Part shown: piece by piece, positions 49,001-62,634 of the stretch
How positions within the stretch are numbered: position 1 is the stretch's first letter
Layout of the letters: every line of letters begins with the position of its first letter
The notes under the pieces: model-generated
Told to the model about the DNA's origin: nothing
The model's input: the letters and a program-made list of their open reading frames with translations, nothing else
Database searches by the model: none
Position numbers and translations under genes: made by a program
NCBI GenBank assembly: GCA_030549335.1
Contig: CM060191.1
Span: 55,935,947 to 55,999,946 of the forward strand
Source of the DNA: Pontederia crassipes
Taxonomy: Eukaryota > Streptophyta > Magnoliopsida > Commelinales > Pontederiaceae
Length of the DNA stretch: 64,000 bases
Reading direction: 5' to 3'

Positions 49001-50899
49001 GGCATCGGACGATCAAAACTATTTGCAACGGGCAGAAACAAAGAAATATCCGTTTTGATCTTCTCCATTGTGCTCCATCATAATTGTTGGAATTGTGTAA
49101 CTCCTGCAACCATGATCTCCTGAATTCAAAGGGTCACGAAACCGATGTATTACAGACGACCCATATGTACCGGGCAACCGCAACTCAATCGGTTGACTAT
49201 TGCTCAACTACATAGTGGACGTTCAATTACCTTTCAAACGATCGATGCACGTCAGAACGGATTCGGGCGTTCGATTTATGGACAAAGAATAAACATGGCC
49301 TTAATTGATAATTATGATTTGATTAATCATTATCCACCTCATTATCGTTTCCCTTATAATTTCACATGAAGATCTAGAGCCACCTTTGTATGATCTCTCG
49401 TTGGCCCAGTGTAGGTAGCTAAATACTTATGTATTTGCAATAGTAATCTCTAAAAGTGAAGAACTCTTTCAATTTACGGATAAAATGAAGTGAAATGAAT
49501 GATTAAAGATGAATGAAGGACCATGTGAATATGAAATATAACAATGATACATTCCAAGTGAAAGAAGACATTAAAGTGAATGAACAAGAAATGTACTTGT
49601 TTTCCATTATTCCCATCATAGATTATCCCTTTTGATCTATTATCATATTTGTCTAATATGTTTTGTTTCATGCATATTTATGACATCCTTATGATCTATT
49701 ATAAATTCACACTTAACTTTATGTTAATGGTTGAGTTTGCTCTCATATATGACCCTGCAAGTATATGAGATACTTGTGAGCTAAGTTGATATTTGTGCGA
49801 CAACTTCAGCTCGGGTGACGTGTGCACATGATTATCGAGTTTAGATTGAGTATTTTTATATTATTAAGTTGTAAGCCGATGATGTATGGACATGTAATTT
49901 GGCATAGACTTTATATGCCTCATGTGACGATGGACATGATGATGTACACTTTTTTATTTTATTAGCTTCCACATTTCTTGGTTAATTGATGTATTATTTT
50001 ATTTTAAAGCTTTCATTTATGTGTCACTTTTCTCCACCATCTAAGTCAACGAAAGGGTCAAAGAAGTACGAGAAAAAATTTTAAACGTTTTAACTTTAGA
50101 AATTACATAGATGGATAAAATAAATGTGTTATAGTTTATGTGCTCAAAAAGTGAATCATTAAAGCAAATAATTTGGATACCACCTAAAACTTTAGGGACT
50201 ACTAAGATTGCAGAATAAGAGAAGAATATCTCCTAATCCACCAATATCGCATAGAATAGGGTTAATGCAAAAATTCGACATCACAATTACTAATAAATGT
50301 TTAATCTTGTCGGCTTGTTATCTGGGGTCACAAGAATTTTGTCACAAGATAATATTCTCTAAAAGATATTCTTTATCAAACAAACCTTAGGGCAGTGTTT
50401 AACAAGTGGAACCATATACTAGTTTCACCTAATTATGCTAAACATGGTCATGTGGTTTGATTCTCGAGACAAAACCAGGTCATCGAAACCAAGGGCTGTT
50501 CAAATTCTAGTTTTTCTAAGTGATTTTTTTTAAAATTTTCAAATCAAGTTTTTTTTTCTTTTAATATTTTCTCTCTTGCCTTTATAAGGATTAATTTAAT
50601 ATTTTTATTACTTATCATTTCATTAAAAGGTTTAATCATTCATTAAATATAATTTATTTAAAAAGTTTTATATTTAAATAATATATTTTAATAAAAATAT
50701 AATTTTTATCATTAATTAATAAAATTATATTTTATATTTATAAATTTTTTAGTCCCTCGTCATTATATTGCACTCCATTTAAATACACTCCAAACTAATT
50801 TATTAATTCAATCATTCAAGTAAAATTCGAAAGAACTATGATTTTATTATCCAAATGCTAATTAGATGTTAGTAATCATGATTCCAATGGATAAATTAA
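49001..50899. other. Intergenic DNA, nothing recognised
   Basis: Open frames at 49019-49207 (minus) and 49145-49369 (plus) overlap one another and match nothing known to me. The remainder is AT-rich. Confidence 0.35.
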
Positions 50900-51826
50900 G
50901 TCAAATATCCTTCAACTTTGATCATCTTCTCAGTGTTATCTTCTAACTTTACTTTATAATAACCTTCATCTTTTAACTCATTTCACAAAATACCCTTTTC
51001 ACTGTTGATCGTTCGTTCCCCGGTTGTCTAACTGACGTGACAACGTTCCCTCTCCGTCAAACAAGCAATGATCTGACATGGCACCGCCACGCAAATTGCC
51101 CTCAACATCAGCAAATTATTAAAAAATATAATAAATACAAAATAATAAAATAATATTAAAATAATAAAAAAAAGGAGAGGACGCCATCCCTCTTCCTTTC
51201 CAATCACCGGTGTCCTCACTGGAAAGAGGAGTCACTGACATCGAGGATGGCTGATGAAGGGGTGGGGTCGTCTGAGCATCGACGAACTGAGGGAGAAGAA
51301 GAGGGGGCAATGTCCCCACCCCTCTCCTCTTTAGCGTCGGAAAAAAGAGAGGAAAGGGAGTGGGCCCCCCTTTGAGCTTCATTTCCTCTCTAGTGTCGCC
51401 GAAGAGGAGAGGGGGAAGGGGGAGAGGGGTGGGGGTGGCAACCTTTTCCTCTTCTCCCTTCAGTTCTATTGACGCTCATGCAACTCCACTCTCTCTATCG
51501 ACCACCCTAGATGTCGATGTCTCTCCTTGTTGGCGAAGATGTCAGTGATCAAAGAGAGGAGGGGTGGCACCCCTCCTTTTTTTATTATTATATTCTTATT
51601 TTATTTTATTTTAGTTTTTAATAATTTATTGATGTGGAGGATAATATGTGTGGTGCCACGTTGGACGATTGTCTACGTGACGAAGAGGTAATTTTACCAC
51701 GTCAATCGGACAATCGGAAAACGAACGATCGACGATGAAAATGATATTACGTAAAATGAGTTAAAAAATAGAGAACAAAGTAAAATTAAAAGTAACCTTA
51801 GGAAAACGTTGGATGGTATTTACCCC
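50900..51826. mobile_element. Foldback (Mutator-like) element with GC-rich core
   Basis: The left arm (50900 to about 51180) and right arm (about 51560-51826) are inverted copies: TTTTAACTCATTT, GATCGTTCGTT, ATTGACGTG/ACTGACGTG and CAWTAAATTATTAAAA-type blocks pair in order. Pairing continues inward through the GA-rich core (CCATCCCTCTTCC with GGAGGGGTGG; GTCACTGACATC with GATGTCAGTGATC). The opening TCAAATATCCTTCAACTTTG is typical of plant Mutator-like TIRs. No intact transposase; the GC-rich open frames follow from symmetry and composition. A 9-bp duplication is not evident. Confidence 0.72.
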
Positions 51827-52451
51827 GCTTTCAATAACTAAGACTTTATAATAATATATTACATATATCATAAATCCGCGTACTCATTATTTGTTGCCTC
51901 GTGAATCACGTCATCCTCCGACCAACTCAACCGGACAAAGAGCATCAAATCCATGCACGAAGGATGTCGAATTAAATGACGAGCACTCCCCCGCCCCCCT
52001 CCCTCGTGCAATTTGAATCACGACATACGTCTACAACAATTTATGGAGGTCACAATACCAATCACGCCTACTTAATTACAAGTCTGCCACTGTATTATTT
52101 GCAACGATGGAACGTGGGGGTACAAAAGTCCGAAGCCTGGGGCCCCACAAAGTATTGGTCATAAATATCTTTAAATATATCTATCCAGTAAGGAGTGAAT
52201 AGAGTCATAAATATCTTCAACATTTATTCCCAAGAGCGCACCATCTTATCCTCGTGCACAAATAATTGATTTACTGAAGTTGTAATTCTTATCATATTAG
52301 TTGAACGATAATATGATAATTGAATGATAATAAATAAATGAATGAATGTTAATTGAGTAAGAGCACCTTATATCTTGTTCAATACTACCCATAATAACAA
52401 ATTGAATGGTTTACTCTATTTTTATTATATAATAAGTTGCGCAGTATATTT
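51827..52451. other. Intergenic DNA, nothing recognised
   Basis: No gene or repeat signature beyond short AT-rich runs. Confidence 0.35.
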
Positions 52452-52680
52452 AGGCCCATTTGGCTTATAAATAAGTTAGTTTGAAAAAATCGTAGCGTTT
52501 GATAACTTTATAATATGGATGATAAGAAGATAATAAATTTATTTATAAGCTAAAAAATAAGCAAAGAGATTAGTATTTATTTTTTCTAAAAAATAAATTA
52601 ATAATTATATAATTAATTATTTTTAAAAATAAATTTCAGCCAACTTTAACTTATAAGTCATTTGTATTAACGGACTTTAG
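52452..52680. mobile_element. MITE, CATTTGGCTTATAA type
   Basis: The left end CCATTTGGCTTATAAATAAG is mirrored by CTTATAAGTCATTTG at the right (read in reverse CAAATGACTTATAAG), with an AT-rich interior holding TTTATTTTTTCTAAAAAATA palindromes. The family is unclear. Confidence 0.45.
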
Positions 52681-53563
52681 TGTCCTCAAAAGAATATTAT
52701 GAATATTGAATGATATATAATTGAAGGGAAACGTATATAGCACCTCGATGTTGGTCTTATTATATAAATAAGGTTTTTTTTATTGATCCATTTATTGTAA
52801 GATGTCAAGAATGCTTAGTGCCCTCGTATATGAGTAACTCATTTGTTTTTTTTTGAAAAGAAAAATCACATTATGACTTGATTCAAGTGACAATCCGAAT
52901 TTCACCTATCAAATTATAAATTTTTTATTTAAGCAAGCTGCCGACTTCTTATTTTTTAACTAATGAAAAAAAATAAATGTCGATCTTCAGTTTCATATAT
53001 AATAATGAGATTATGTCAGCGATCTTCGAAAATGACTTGCGAACCACCGAAAATCATAATAAAAACACGTGAGTTTAATGCAACATTTAATATGAAAGGG
53101 ACTTCAGAGAGGCCGGAACTATTATTATTATTATTATTGTTATTATTATTTTGTAAATTTCCTCAGAGGATACAAAAAATGGATTCGAAGTTAATTCTTT
53201 ATGGCAGTGGCGTAACACTGCGAGAAAATATATTCGGCGTCGCAATAATTGGAATTGAAAAAAAAAAGAGCAAAAAAATAAGAAGAAAGAAATAGTATTT
53301 ATTAGTGATCACAAGAACAAATTTATTTTGAGGTCTATTAATAATTATAGGGTCCGCCTTAAATCTTTGATTTTTGGGTGGCCCCCGTGTATCAAATATT
53401 ATGGTCGAAAAACATTAATAATAATCAATCAAATGTATCATGCATGCATGCATTTATGTTACATGTACATAGCATATTTGCGCATGTGCATGATTGTGCT
53501 TTATTGTTCTAAATAAACTTTAAAACTTATGGCCAATAAACAAAGCACATGATGGGCTCAGCA
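52681..53563. other. Intergenic DNA with short (TTA)n repeat
   Basis: A (TTA)n run lies at about 53121-53152. The frame 52963-53295 reads through it and is not a credible gene. Nothing else was recognised. Confidence 0.4.
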
Positions 53564-55622
<2,059 letters not shown>

Positions 55623-56279
55623 GCCCACTACAAGAAAAAACATGATTTCCAACGATTCTTTTTCGACGGGCTGAAACCCGTCTGAAGAATAGACGGATTT
55701 TTTGATAGATCGAAATATCCGCTGTAATTATCATCGGAAAAGTTTTCGACGGTTTCGGCCGTGTAGACTTACGACAGTTTAAAATTGGTCGCAATATCCG
55801 TCGAAATTTTCGATGCTCGTGACAGTCGAAAATAGTAAATTCGAGTGATTAGTTTTCCATGTGGGCTTTCGACGGCTCTAACCATCGAAATTTCTATGGT
55901 TCTTATATCCGTTGAAACTTTCAGCGGTCTTAGCCGTCGAAAGATGTTAACATTAACAACACTTAATAGTTTATCTATATTTTTACTTTCGACGGTTCGG
56001 ACCATCGAAAGTTGTGAGGGTTTGAGGAACCGTCGAAACTTTCGGTGGTTAGAACCGTCGGAATTTGAACTCATTTTATATATAGTTTAAAAATTTTCAA
56101 CGGTTTTGATCGTCGAAACGGAAGATATATAATTTATATTTCTATTTCACTTCATATATAATATTATATTATGCGACGGTTAGAACCGTCGAAACTTTCA
56201 ACGGTTTGGGCCGTCTGAATTTGAATTTGAATTCGAAAATGGACAACATAAATATCCGACCCCTCTGTCACTATTCGGT

Positions 56280-56600
56280 TTCCCTTCCTTCGATCCGACC
56301 CGATCTCTTGCGCGCGTGCCTAGCCTCCGATGGTCACCTCCTTCCCGATCTTCGGCAACCACGCTCCGCCGCCGCCTGAGAGACCCGCCGCCGCTGGCCT
56401 ACGCTCACGACCCGCCGCCGCTTGAGCGAGTCGCTGTGCGCCGCATGCTCAACCCGCCCATCGCCTTTGCAACTATTCATCTCCGGCGTGGGTACATCGT
56501 TCCCCCTATCCTCCGGCCACTCTCCTCCACCCTTGCCCACGCCGTCGTTCGTTCTGGCGTTCTCCTCCGCCGGCTCTTCCGTCGATGGATGGATGTACAT
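56280..56600 (+). other. GC-rich leader of the CACTA element
   Basis: GC-rich stretch after the 5' subterminal repeats, with CGCCGCCG and CCCGCCGCCGCT repeats. It occupies the same place as the 20-bp minisatellite of the element at 439-2415, but has no regular repeat. The open frame 56316-56690 crosses into the transposase-associated domain in another reading and is not convincing as a protein. Confidence 0.55.
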
Positions 56601-56630
56601 AATAATGCAAAAATTATGTCATATTTGAAC

Positions 56631-56876
56631 GATCGTCAATGGATGTACAATAGAAATAATCTCTGTCAATGGATGTACAAAAATTCATAGATGGCGTTGA
56701 TTATTACACTAGTGTGGCTTGTCAATCTTTGCAATTTCAACGAGAAGGAACAATTAGGTGTCCTTGTTTGAAATGTCTTAACACAAAGTGCAACGATAAA
56801 GACAGTTAAGGTTCACTTATATAGAAAGGGTTTCAAACCAAATTATTGGCAATGAAATGATTTAGGTGAAGGAGCA
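56631..56876 (+). pseudogene. Transposase-associated N-terminal domain remnant
   Basis: The reading starts DRQWMYNR, then after a short duplication and frameshift gives FIDGVDYYTSVAC, IRCPCLKCLNTKC and VKVHLYRKGFKPNYWQ. This is the W-M-Y start, the CPCxxC cysteines and the HLxxxGFxxxYxxW end of the plant transposase-associated domain. Two frameshifts and a stop disable it. Confidence 0.85.
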
Positions 56877-56911
56877 CCTTCAACAAGTATACCAAATCAA
56901 GTTCCCCATTA

Positions 56912-57380
56912 TGTCGATCCTCACGAAGGATTTACTTCGCAATACGAACAACTAGTTAATTTGGCATGGGGACCAGCTCGAGAGGTTAAAAGTTGGCCGG
57001 TGTATTTCGTGAACGGTTATAAATTTCACACGAAAAGCTGGTCGAGAGGGAAGAAAACTGTGAACAGTGGTGTCTGTGTCAAAGGATCCACGGATGGGGA
57101 AAATGAGCGTGATTACTACGGTATTCTCAAAGACATAATTTAACTAGAATACACTGGAGGTAATAGAGTCACATTGTTTGGATGTAATTGGTTTGATCCA
57201 AAAGAAAAAAAAAGGGATGCGAGTTTATAAAGATTTCAAAATAGTTGAAGTACGTCACAATAGGTGTTATGAACGTTTTGATCCTTTTATTATTTCGTCC
57301 TCTACAAGACAGATATATTATGTGCCATATCTAGAAAAAAATGAGGGACAAAGCAGGTTAAGACGAAGGCAAGAAGCAGG
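56912..57380 (+). pseudogene. DUF4216-like segment of TNP2-type protein
   Basis: VYFVNGYKFHTKSW, NSGVCVKGSTDG, DYYGILKDII, VTLFGCNWFDP and, after a frameshift, FDPFIISSSTRQIYYVPYL. This is the usual order in the C-terminal part of CACTA transposases. One stop after DII and a frameshift near 57205 are present. It follows the N-terminal domain after only about 35 bases, so the catalytic domain and DUF4218 have been deleted. Confidence 0.85.
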
Positions 57381-57398
57381 ATAGAAATTGATGGTGCG

Positions 57399-57620
57399 TT
57401 GCAATGTGCATATCAAGATGACTCACATACTTCTGTGACACCTATTTTAGATACCGAATTAGTCGAAGATCTACAATATTCAGAACAATTATTTGAAGAC
57501 TTCGATAATGCCGAGATACAAAATGACGACAATGCTTCGGACGATGATGAAATTGAAACTATGTCATCTTCAGAGGATGATGATGAATATGAATCATGTG
57601 GTAATTCGGATGATGAGTAA
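57399..57620 (+). pseudogene. Acidic C-terminal tail of the CACTA transposase
   Basis: An open frame rich in Asp, Glu and Ser (NDDNASDDDEIETMSSSEDD), ending in TAA at 57618-57620. Such acidic tails close many TNP2-type proteins. It is probably the last piece of the protein whose DUF4216-like part precedes it, after a frameshift. Confidence 0.6.
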
Positions 57621-58059
57621 TGTTATTATTAGCCAATGTTATTTTCCTGTAATGTTGTCATCTTACGACTATCTGGTTGTTGTAATTTAGATGATGTTAT
57701 ATTCGAATGGTTTATTTAAATTATCATCTGTCGTAAAATTGTATACATAGTTAGCAATGCATGGTGACGATCATTCGGATCGACGAATGCCTGACGAGGA
57801 TGGTGCATTTCCATACTCGATTCCATCTCGCGAGTGTTTAAAATAATTATCACAATTTTACAAATAAAAAATAAGTGAATTAATTTGTTTATTTTTTATA
57901 AGCGCCTCCAGATATTAGGAATTGGTTCTCGAGTTATACATATAATTCCATTCTTGAAGATGCGTCACAAGACGTAGCCGAACGTCAGGTTGAAACATTG
58001 TCAATTTAAAGTTTTCTAAAAATTGTAAATTTGAAGTGCATTAAATTTTGTATCATGCA

Positions 58060-59541
58060 GATGTTTCGTTTTGGGAAAGGAAAAAAATAAGAGAAAAGAG
58101 AAGGTCATCCCTAGAGATACTTCTTCAGACGGAGTGCCTAGATCAATAAGGGACATTCGCATAGTTGAACGACAGTCTCCTCCGCCAGCTCCTTTCTCTT
58201 ACCTAATATTGCGGATCTGGAGATACAATTACTAGAAGAACCCGTTAGAGGTCCTAATTCCGTGGAACCTTCAGATGCAGCCTCGTCAAATCGTGTATAC
58301 AAAGCATACCTACAACCATATGGTAATTTAGGGTAAGTGTTATTTTATGTATTTCGAAATGTTTACATTTTGTGATTCATACATCGGATTTTATAATTTT
58401 GTATTCGTAAAGGTTTGTACCGTCGAAACCTGCGGCTGTCGCAGTTACTAAGGTGCTACGACATATGCATGGCTTACATGGAGGGAAGTTCCATATGCCA
58501 CGAGACAGATGTTATTTAATGAATTTCAGGTATCCTCATAAGCCAATTCGGTCATTTAAAATTATATTCATACTAATTTAATTATTTTTATGTACATGCA
58601 GGTTGATGTGTAGTGGGATCCCGAGCACATGGAACAAATGTGGAAGGCTTTTAATTCTCGGTGCTCAAAGAGATTGTCCGCGATGTTTTCGGAAGCTCGA
58701 GCTACAGGAGAACGACCGAATTGGATTTCTGAGGCTGCTTGGATCAAATAGCTATGGAAGTGGTCTACCAAGGAGTACAAATCAAAATGCGAAAAAGCAA
58801 AGTCAAGTCGAGAGTCCGACGAGGGAGCATGCTTGCATTCGGGTGGATGTGTATCCACGAGTACGATTGCAGCTAGAATGGTAAAATCTTTGAATACATT
58901 ATTATATTTCAAAAAATAATATACATTATTTGACATTTTTCACTGCAGGAGAAAGAGACGGATAGAGCACCAACTCAGGACGAAATATTTCTCAGAACTC
59001 ATCAGAAAAAAAAATAAAGAATGAGTTTCAACATTTGCTCGGGAGACATACGTAAGCAAATATATTTGATGTGTTTTCTAGTTTAATTTCAGGACGGTTA
59101 GATAACATAATGTAAATTCGATGTTTTAAATAATGTAGTCGATGTATTTTTTTCTTAAAATTTCAGGAGGCTTACAAAACAAGAGAAGTCGAGCACATTA
59201 CGCAAGCCACGCAGGAGGGAACTACACCGCTGACCCATCGACAACTTTGGACAGACCACGTCAGCTCTAAGAAGGGTCGCATTTACGGTCTCGGATCATC
59301 TTTTAGTAGTGCAGATATTTGGTATGGTCGTAAATCGGTATTAGGTTCCCAGAGTCAAGGTGTGCAACAAATGTTTGACAATATGTGGGAACAACGTTTA
59401 TCCGATGTCCGACAAGAGATCAGGCAGGAGGTTACGCAGGAACTCAGAAAAGAGTTCGAAGAACGTGAGCATGAAACGAAGAAAGAGATGAAGAAAATGA
59501 TGCGTGGCGAGTTCAACGACGACGGCGATCTAGTATTGTAG
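58060..59541 (+). pseudogene. Transposase_24 (Ptta/En/Spm) gene remains
   Basis: A spliced gene on plus. Exon-like blocks: about 58412-58530; 58602-58883, with WKAFNSRCSKRLSAM, WISEAAWIK, one stop, then KSSRESDEGACLHSGGCVST; 58949-59017, with APTQDEIFLRTHQKKK; and 59167-59541, an uninterrupted 124-residue frame with GRIYGLGSSFSSADIWYG and a charged coiled coil (EVTQELRKEFEEREHETKKE) ending in TAG. The HSGG...ST and ELFxxTH motifs are diagnostic of this plant family, which accompanies the CACTA transposase. Stops in two blocks make the gene defective, though the last exon is clean. Confidence 0.88.
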
Positions 59542-60190
59542 TTTCTAGGTGTTGTATTTGACGTTTGGACATTTGACGATGTTGTATTGACATTTGACGT
59601 TATGCATGACATTTGAACATTCAATTTCAACTTGGTCATTTGGACATTCATTTCGATGTAGTATTATGATTATTTATTAATTATTCAATTTCAATTTTGT
59701 CAATTCGACCGGGACGAATTTTTTTATTAAATTGATACCGAAGGTTCAAACCGTCGATAGTGTCACAATCGACGGTTAGAATCATCGATAACCATCGACG
59801 GTTAGAACCATCAAAATTTATAGACGGTCAATCCCGTTGATAGGCATCGGCGATTTTAACTGTCGAAACTCTCTAGTATTATCGACGGCTCAAGCTGTCG
59901 ATGTATATTTCGACGATTGAAACCGTCGAATGTATCGACAACTCAAACCGTCTATATATATCGACGGCCAAAATTGTCTCAATTCTTCATTGTTCGATGG
60001 TTCATCCTGCCAACTAGACCGTAAAAAATTGCGACGGTTGTGAGAGAACCGTCTAAAATAGTTTGCGACGCGTCATTTTCGCGCGGATGCTATCCGTCGA
60101 AAAATCCATGGAAAATCATCATTTTTAACGGTTTTCCACAAATTACAGACGATTGTGACCATCTGTAATTGCATTTTTCTTGTAGTGGCC

Positions 60191-60352
60191 CTCGACCCCC
60201 CTTCCGTTGGTTCGTCGGACGATGCCCTCATCAGCCCCCTTCCATAGTTGTGGTGATAGGCACTTCCCTCACCGCCTCAACCCACCTCACACTGCAACGG
60301 TGGTGACCTTCGATTGATGGCATGATCTTCGTAGGACGGTCTGATGACCTTC
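60191..60352. other. Flank with CCTTCGAT words
   Basis: Short GC-balanced segment with GACCTTCGATTGATGG and GACCTTC, the same words found in the array at 62311-62634. It is therefore the left part of that array, split by the solo LTR. Confidence 0.5.
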
Positions 60353-62306
60353 TGATGCGTGCAAATTAAGCGCAAATATACTAGCAAGTATACTAGATCG
60401 TATCAAGTAATAAAGAGTGAATAAGGGTGTTGAACCCACGAAGACTAAAGATTAATAATCTTTTCTCTAAAAGTTATTGTGAAAAATCAAACGAGGAATC
60501 AACTTTAAATTTATCAATTAAGAAAAAGGAAGTGAGAAAATGAATGAAAACGGTGCCCAGCAGAGGAAAAATCAATAATAATGATGAGATAGGATTCAAC
60601 TTTGTATCCCCCTGTTATCTCTCAAATAATCAATAAATCGCCAATTAAACTTTTAATGGAAATGAGTTGCTTATAAATATTGATCTAAAAAACTTGAGAA
60701 TCAAACTAACCCGATAAAAGTGTCATTAAAGCCGTTGAGACCTCAATCAACTTATAATTTTACTTTGAATCAGAATGCATTAAAATGTAAGTTATAAACA
60801 TAAATATAGTGCTAAAAAACTTAAGAAACTAATTACCTCAGATTAAAATATGATTATGATTTCTGAAAACTCAATACATAATAATCCAATTTTAATTGAG
60901 ATACATTAAGAACGAAGGGGATCGTTAAGTATAACGGACTCAAAATCTAGATAACCTAACTATTCTAATCAAGATTAAGTCCAACCAGTTGAAAACTCAA
61001 TCAAATTGCACATAACCACGATCAGGATGCATAGAGTACAAATCCTTCCAGATCCATAATTAATAATGAATATGTCCGAAATAAAGTGATTAGAAACCCA
61101 AATTTAATGCCCGACCCGGGTTATCCAGAACTCGGCCCGGGTATGTAAAATAAAGATCGGTTCGGACAAGAAAATACTCTGACCCAGCCCGGGTTCTACA
61201 AAACGCGGCTCGGATCAGACAGAAATTTCAAACCCACGCTGTGCAATCAACACGGCCCGCACAGAGAAGAAGTAACCCGGGTTCCGAAAAAACTCCCCCC
61301 GAGTACACACAACTCGGTCCGGGCTCCACAGAAAAGAACAAACAACGATTCAATCCAAGTTAAGAACGCGGCCCGAATTAAGAGATACCCGGTCCGGGTT
61401 CTATGATTGCAGAATTCGTGAATCAAATAGAATATCGGAACAAAATTGAACGGCCAATCATGCAAAAATTTGTAGAATAACATGACATGAAGATTATCCA
61501 ATATTCTAATATTAACCATGCACGAATTGCAATTTAACAGAAGTCTATTATCCAAATAAATTGAGAGATAAATAGGGTTCAACTTAGTTTTCTCCTAACA
61601 ATAAAACTACTCCATACAGAATTATTTTGACATCAAATCAATAATAATAAACAAGAATTTCATCAGAAGTATTACTAAAGTATGCTTCCTGGAGTCCGGT
61701 GATGCCTCTGTCACGAGCCTCGGTCATGTGGTCATCGCAGGGGTTCGTCGAAATGACTCCAAGTTGTTTCAGAATTCAGCACTGCAAAAATTTCTCTCGA
61801 AAATCAAGTGGCTAGGGCATGAGAATTCGTGAGTCAGTGCATGCCAACAAAACTTCCAAACTGTAGTATTTATAGGGGAGAACGTCCCCCTAGGATTGCA
61901 CACCGGTTTGAGATGTTAACTTCGTGTTGAACAAGGTGAAAATCCGAGTCGTCTGATAATATACGTCTGATAACCAAACCCTGCCCGGGTTCTTTTGTCG
62001 CGCAAAGTCCGATTCGGGTTTGGTCTAACGATCGGCTCGACTCGGGTGTAATGATGACCTGGCCCGGGTTCTTCTTCAGGATAATGATCATGTCATTTTT
62101 ATGCTCCGATTTCCTCGCTCTTTCGGGACAATCGCTCTGCACCTCCAACTTGACACTCCTGAGATCAAAATACAATAAAAGTTGGTAGCTTTGGACTCTA
62201 ACAAATTTTATAAAAATAAATGAGAAAATAGATGCATGCAATGGTAAAAATTACAAAAAATAACCTAAATGATGCATGTAAAACATGTATAAAAATGTAT
62301 GCATCA
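60353..62306. mobile_element. Solo LTR with 5-bp TSD
   Basis: The element starts TGATGCGTGC and ends GTATGCATCA (TG...CA with inverted TGATGC/GCATCA ends), flanked by CCTTC at 60348-60352 and 62307-62311. The 1954 bp contain no coding sequence, PBS or PPT, so a solo LTR from recombination of a full retrotransposon is the best reading. The stretch near 60365-60450, read in reverse, resembles motifs common in long plant gypsy LTRs. CCCGGGTT words recur at 61095-61400 and 61985-62070. Confidence 0.78.
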
Positions 62307-62310
62307 CCTT

Positions 62311-62634
62311 CGATCGATGGTGCAATCTCCGCACTACAACACCGGTGACCTTCCATCAACGAAAAAAACATTGGCGCCTAGATCAAAAGAACCATCCATG
62401 ACGCCTGAAATGCAGCTCGATCGACGACGCAATTCCGCAGGGCAGTCCAGTCCTCTTCTCCACCCTGACAAAAAAGATGCTTGCTACCTTCGATTGATGA
62501 CGCTTGGAATGCCGTCGCCACCTTCGAATGACGGCACTTGGAATGCCTTCGATCGACAACGATTGGAACGTCATCACCGCCTTCGATCGAGTGGTGTTCT
62601 GCTTTCGATTGACAACGCCTGGCAGCATTCTGCC
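62311..62634. repeat. CCTTCGATYGA degenerate repeat array
   Basis: Units of about 25-40 bp starting CCTTCGATCGA or CCTTCGATTGA and continuing to GGAATGC or GGAACG; most regular at 62490-62630. Overlapping open frames on both strands are products of the repeat. Confidence 0.6.

Larger units (their letters stand above)
55626..60187 (+). mobile_element. CACTA (En/Spm) element with transposase remains
   Basis: The left end is CACTACAAGAAAAAAC and the right end is TTTTTCTTGTAGTG; GCC at 55623-55625 and 60188-60190 is the 3-bp target duplication. Subterminal palindromes of the GACGGTT/AACCGTC type at 55660-56220 and 59730-60180 show it belongs to the same family as the two elements at the left of the window. 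Coding remains on plus, in order: transposase-associated N-terminal domain, DUF4216-like domain, acidic tail, and a second gene of the Transposase_24 (Ptta/En/Spm) type. The catalytic DDE domain (Transposase_21) that should follow the first domain is absent, so the element is internally deleted and cannot move itself. Confidence 0.95.

Noticed and set aside
49145..49369. 74-codon open frame on plus overlapping a minus frame
   Set aside because: No recognisable family and two overlapping opposite frames; chance is the simplest explanation.
56316..56690. Captured host gene in the GC-rich leader of the CACTA element
   Set aside because: The frame has a biased Pro/Arg composition, no known motif, and runs through the transposase-associated domain in the wrong frame at its end.
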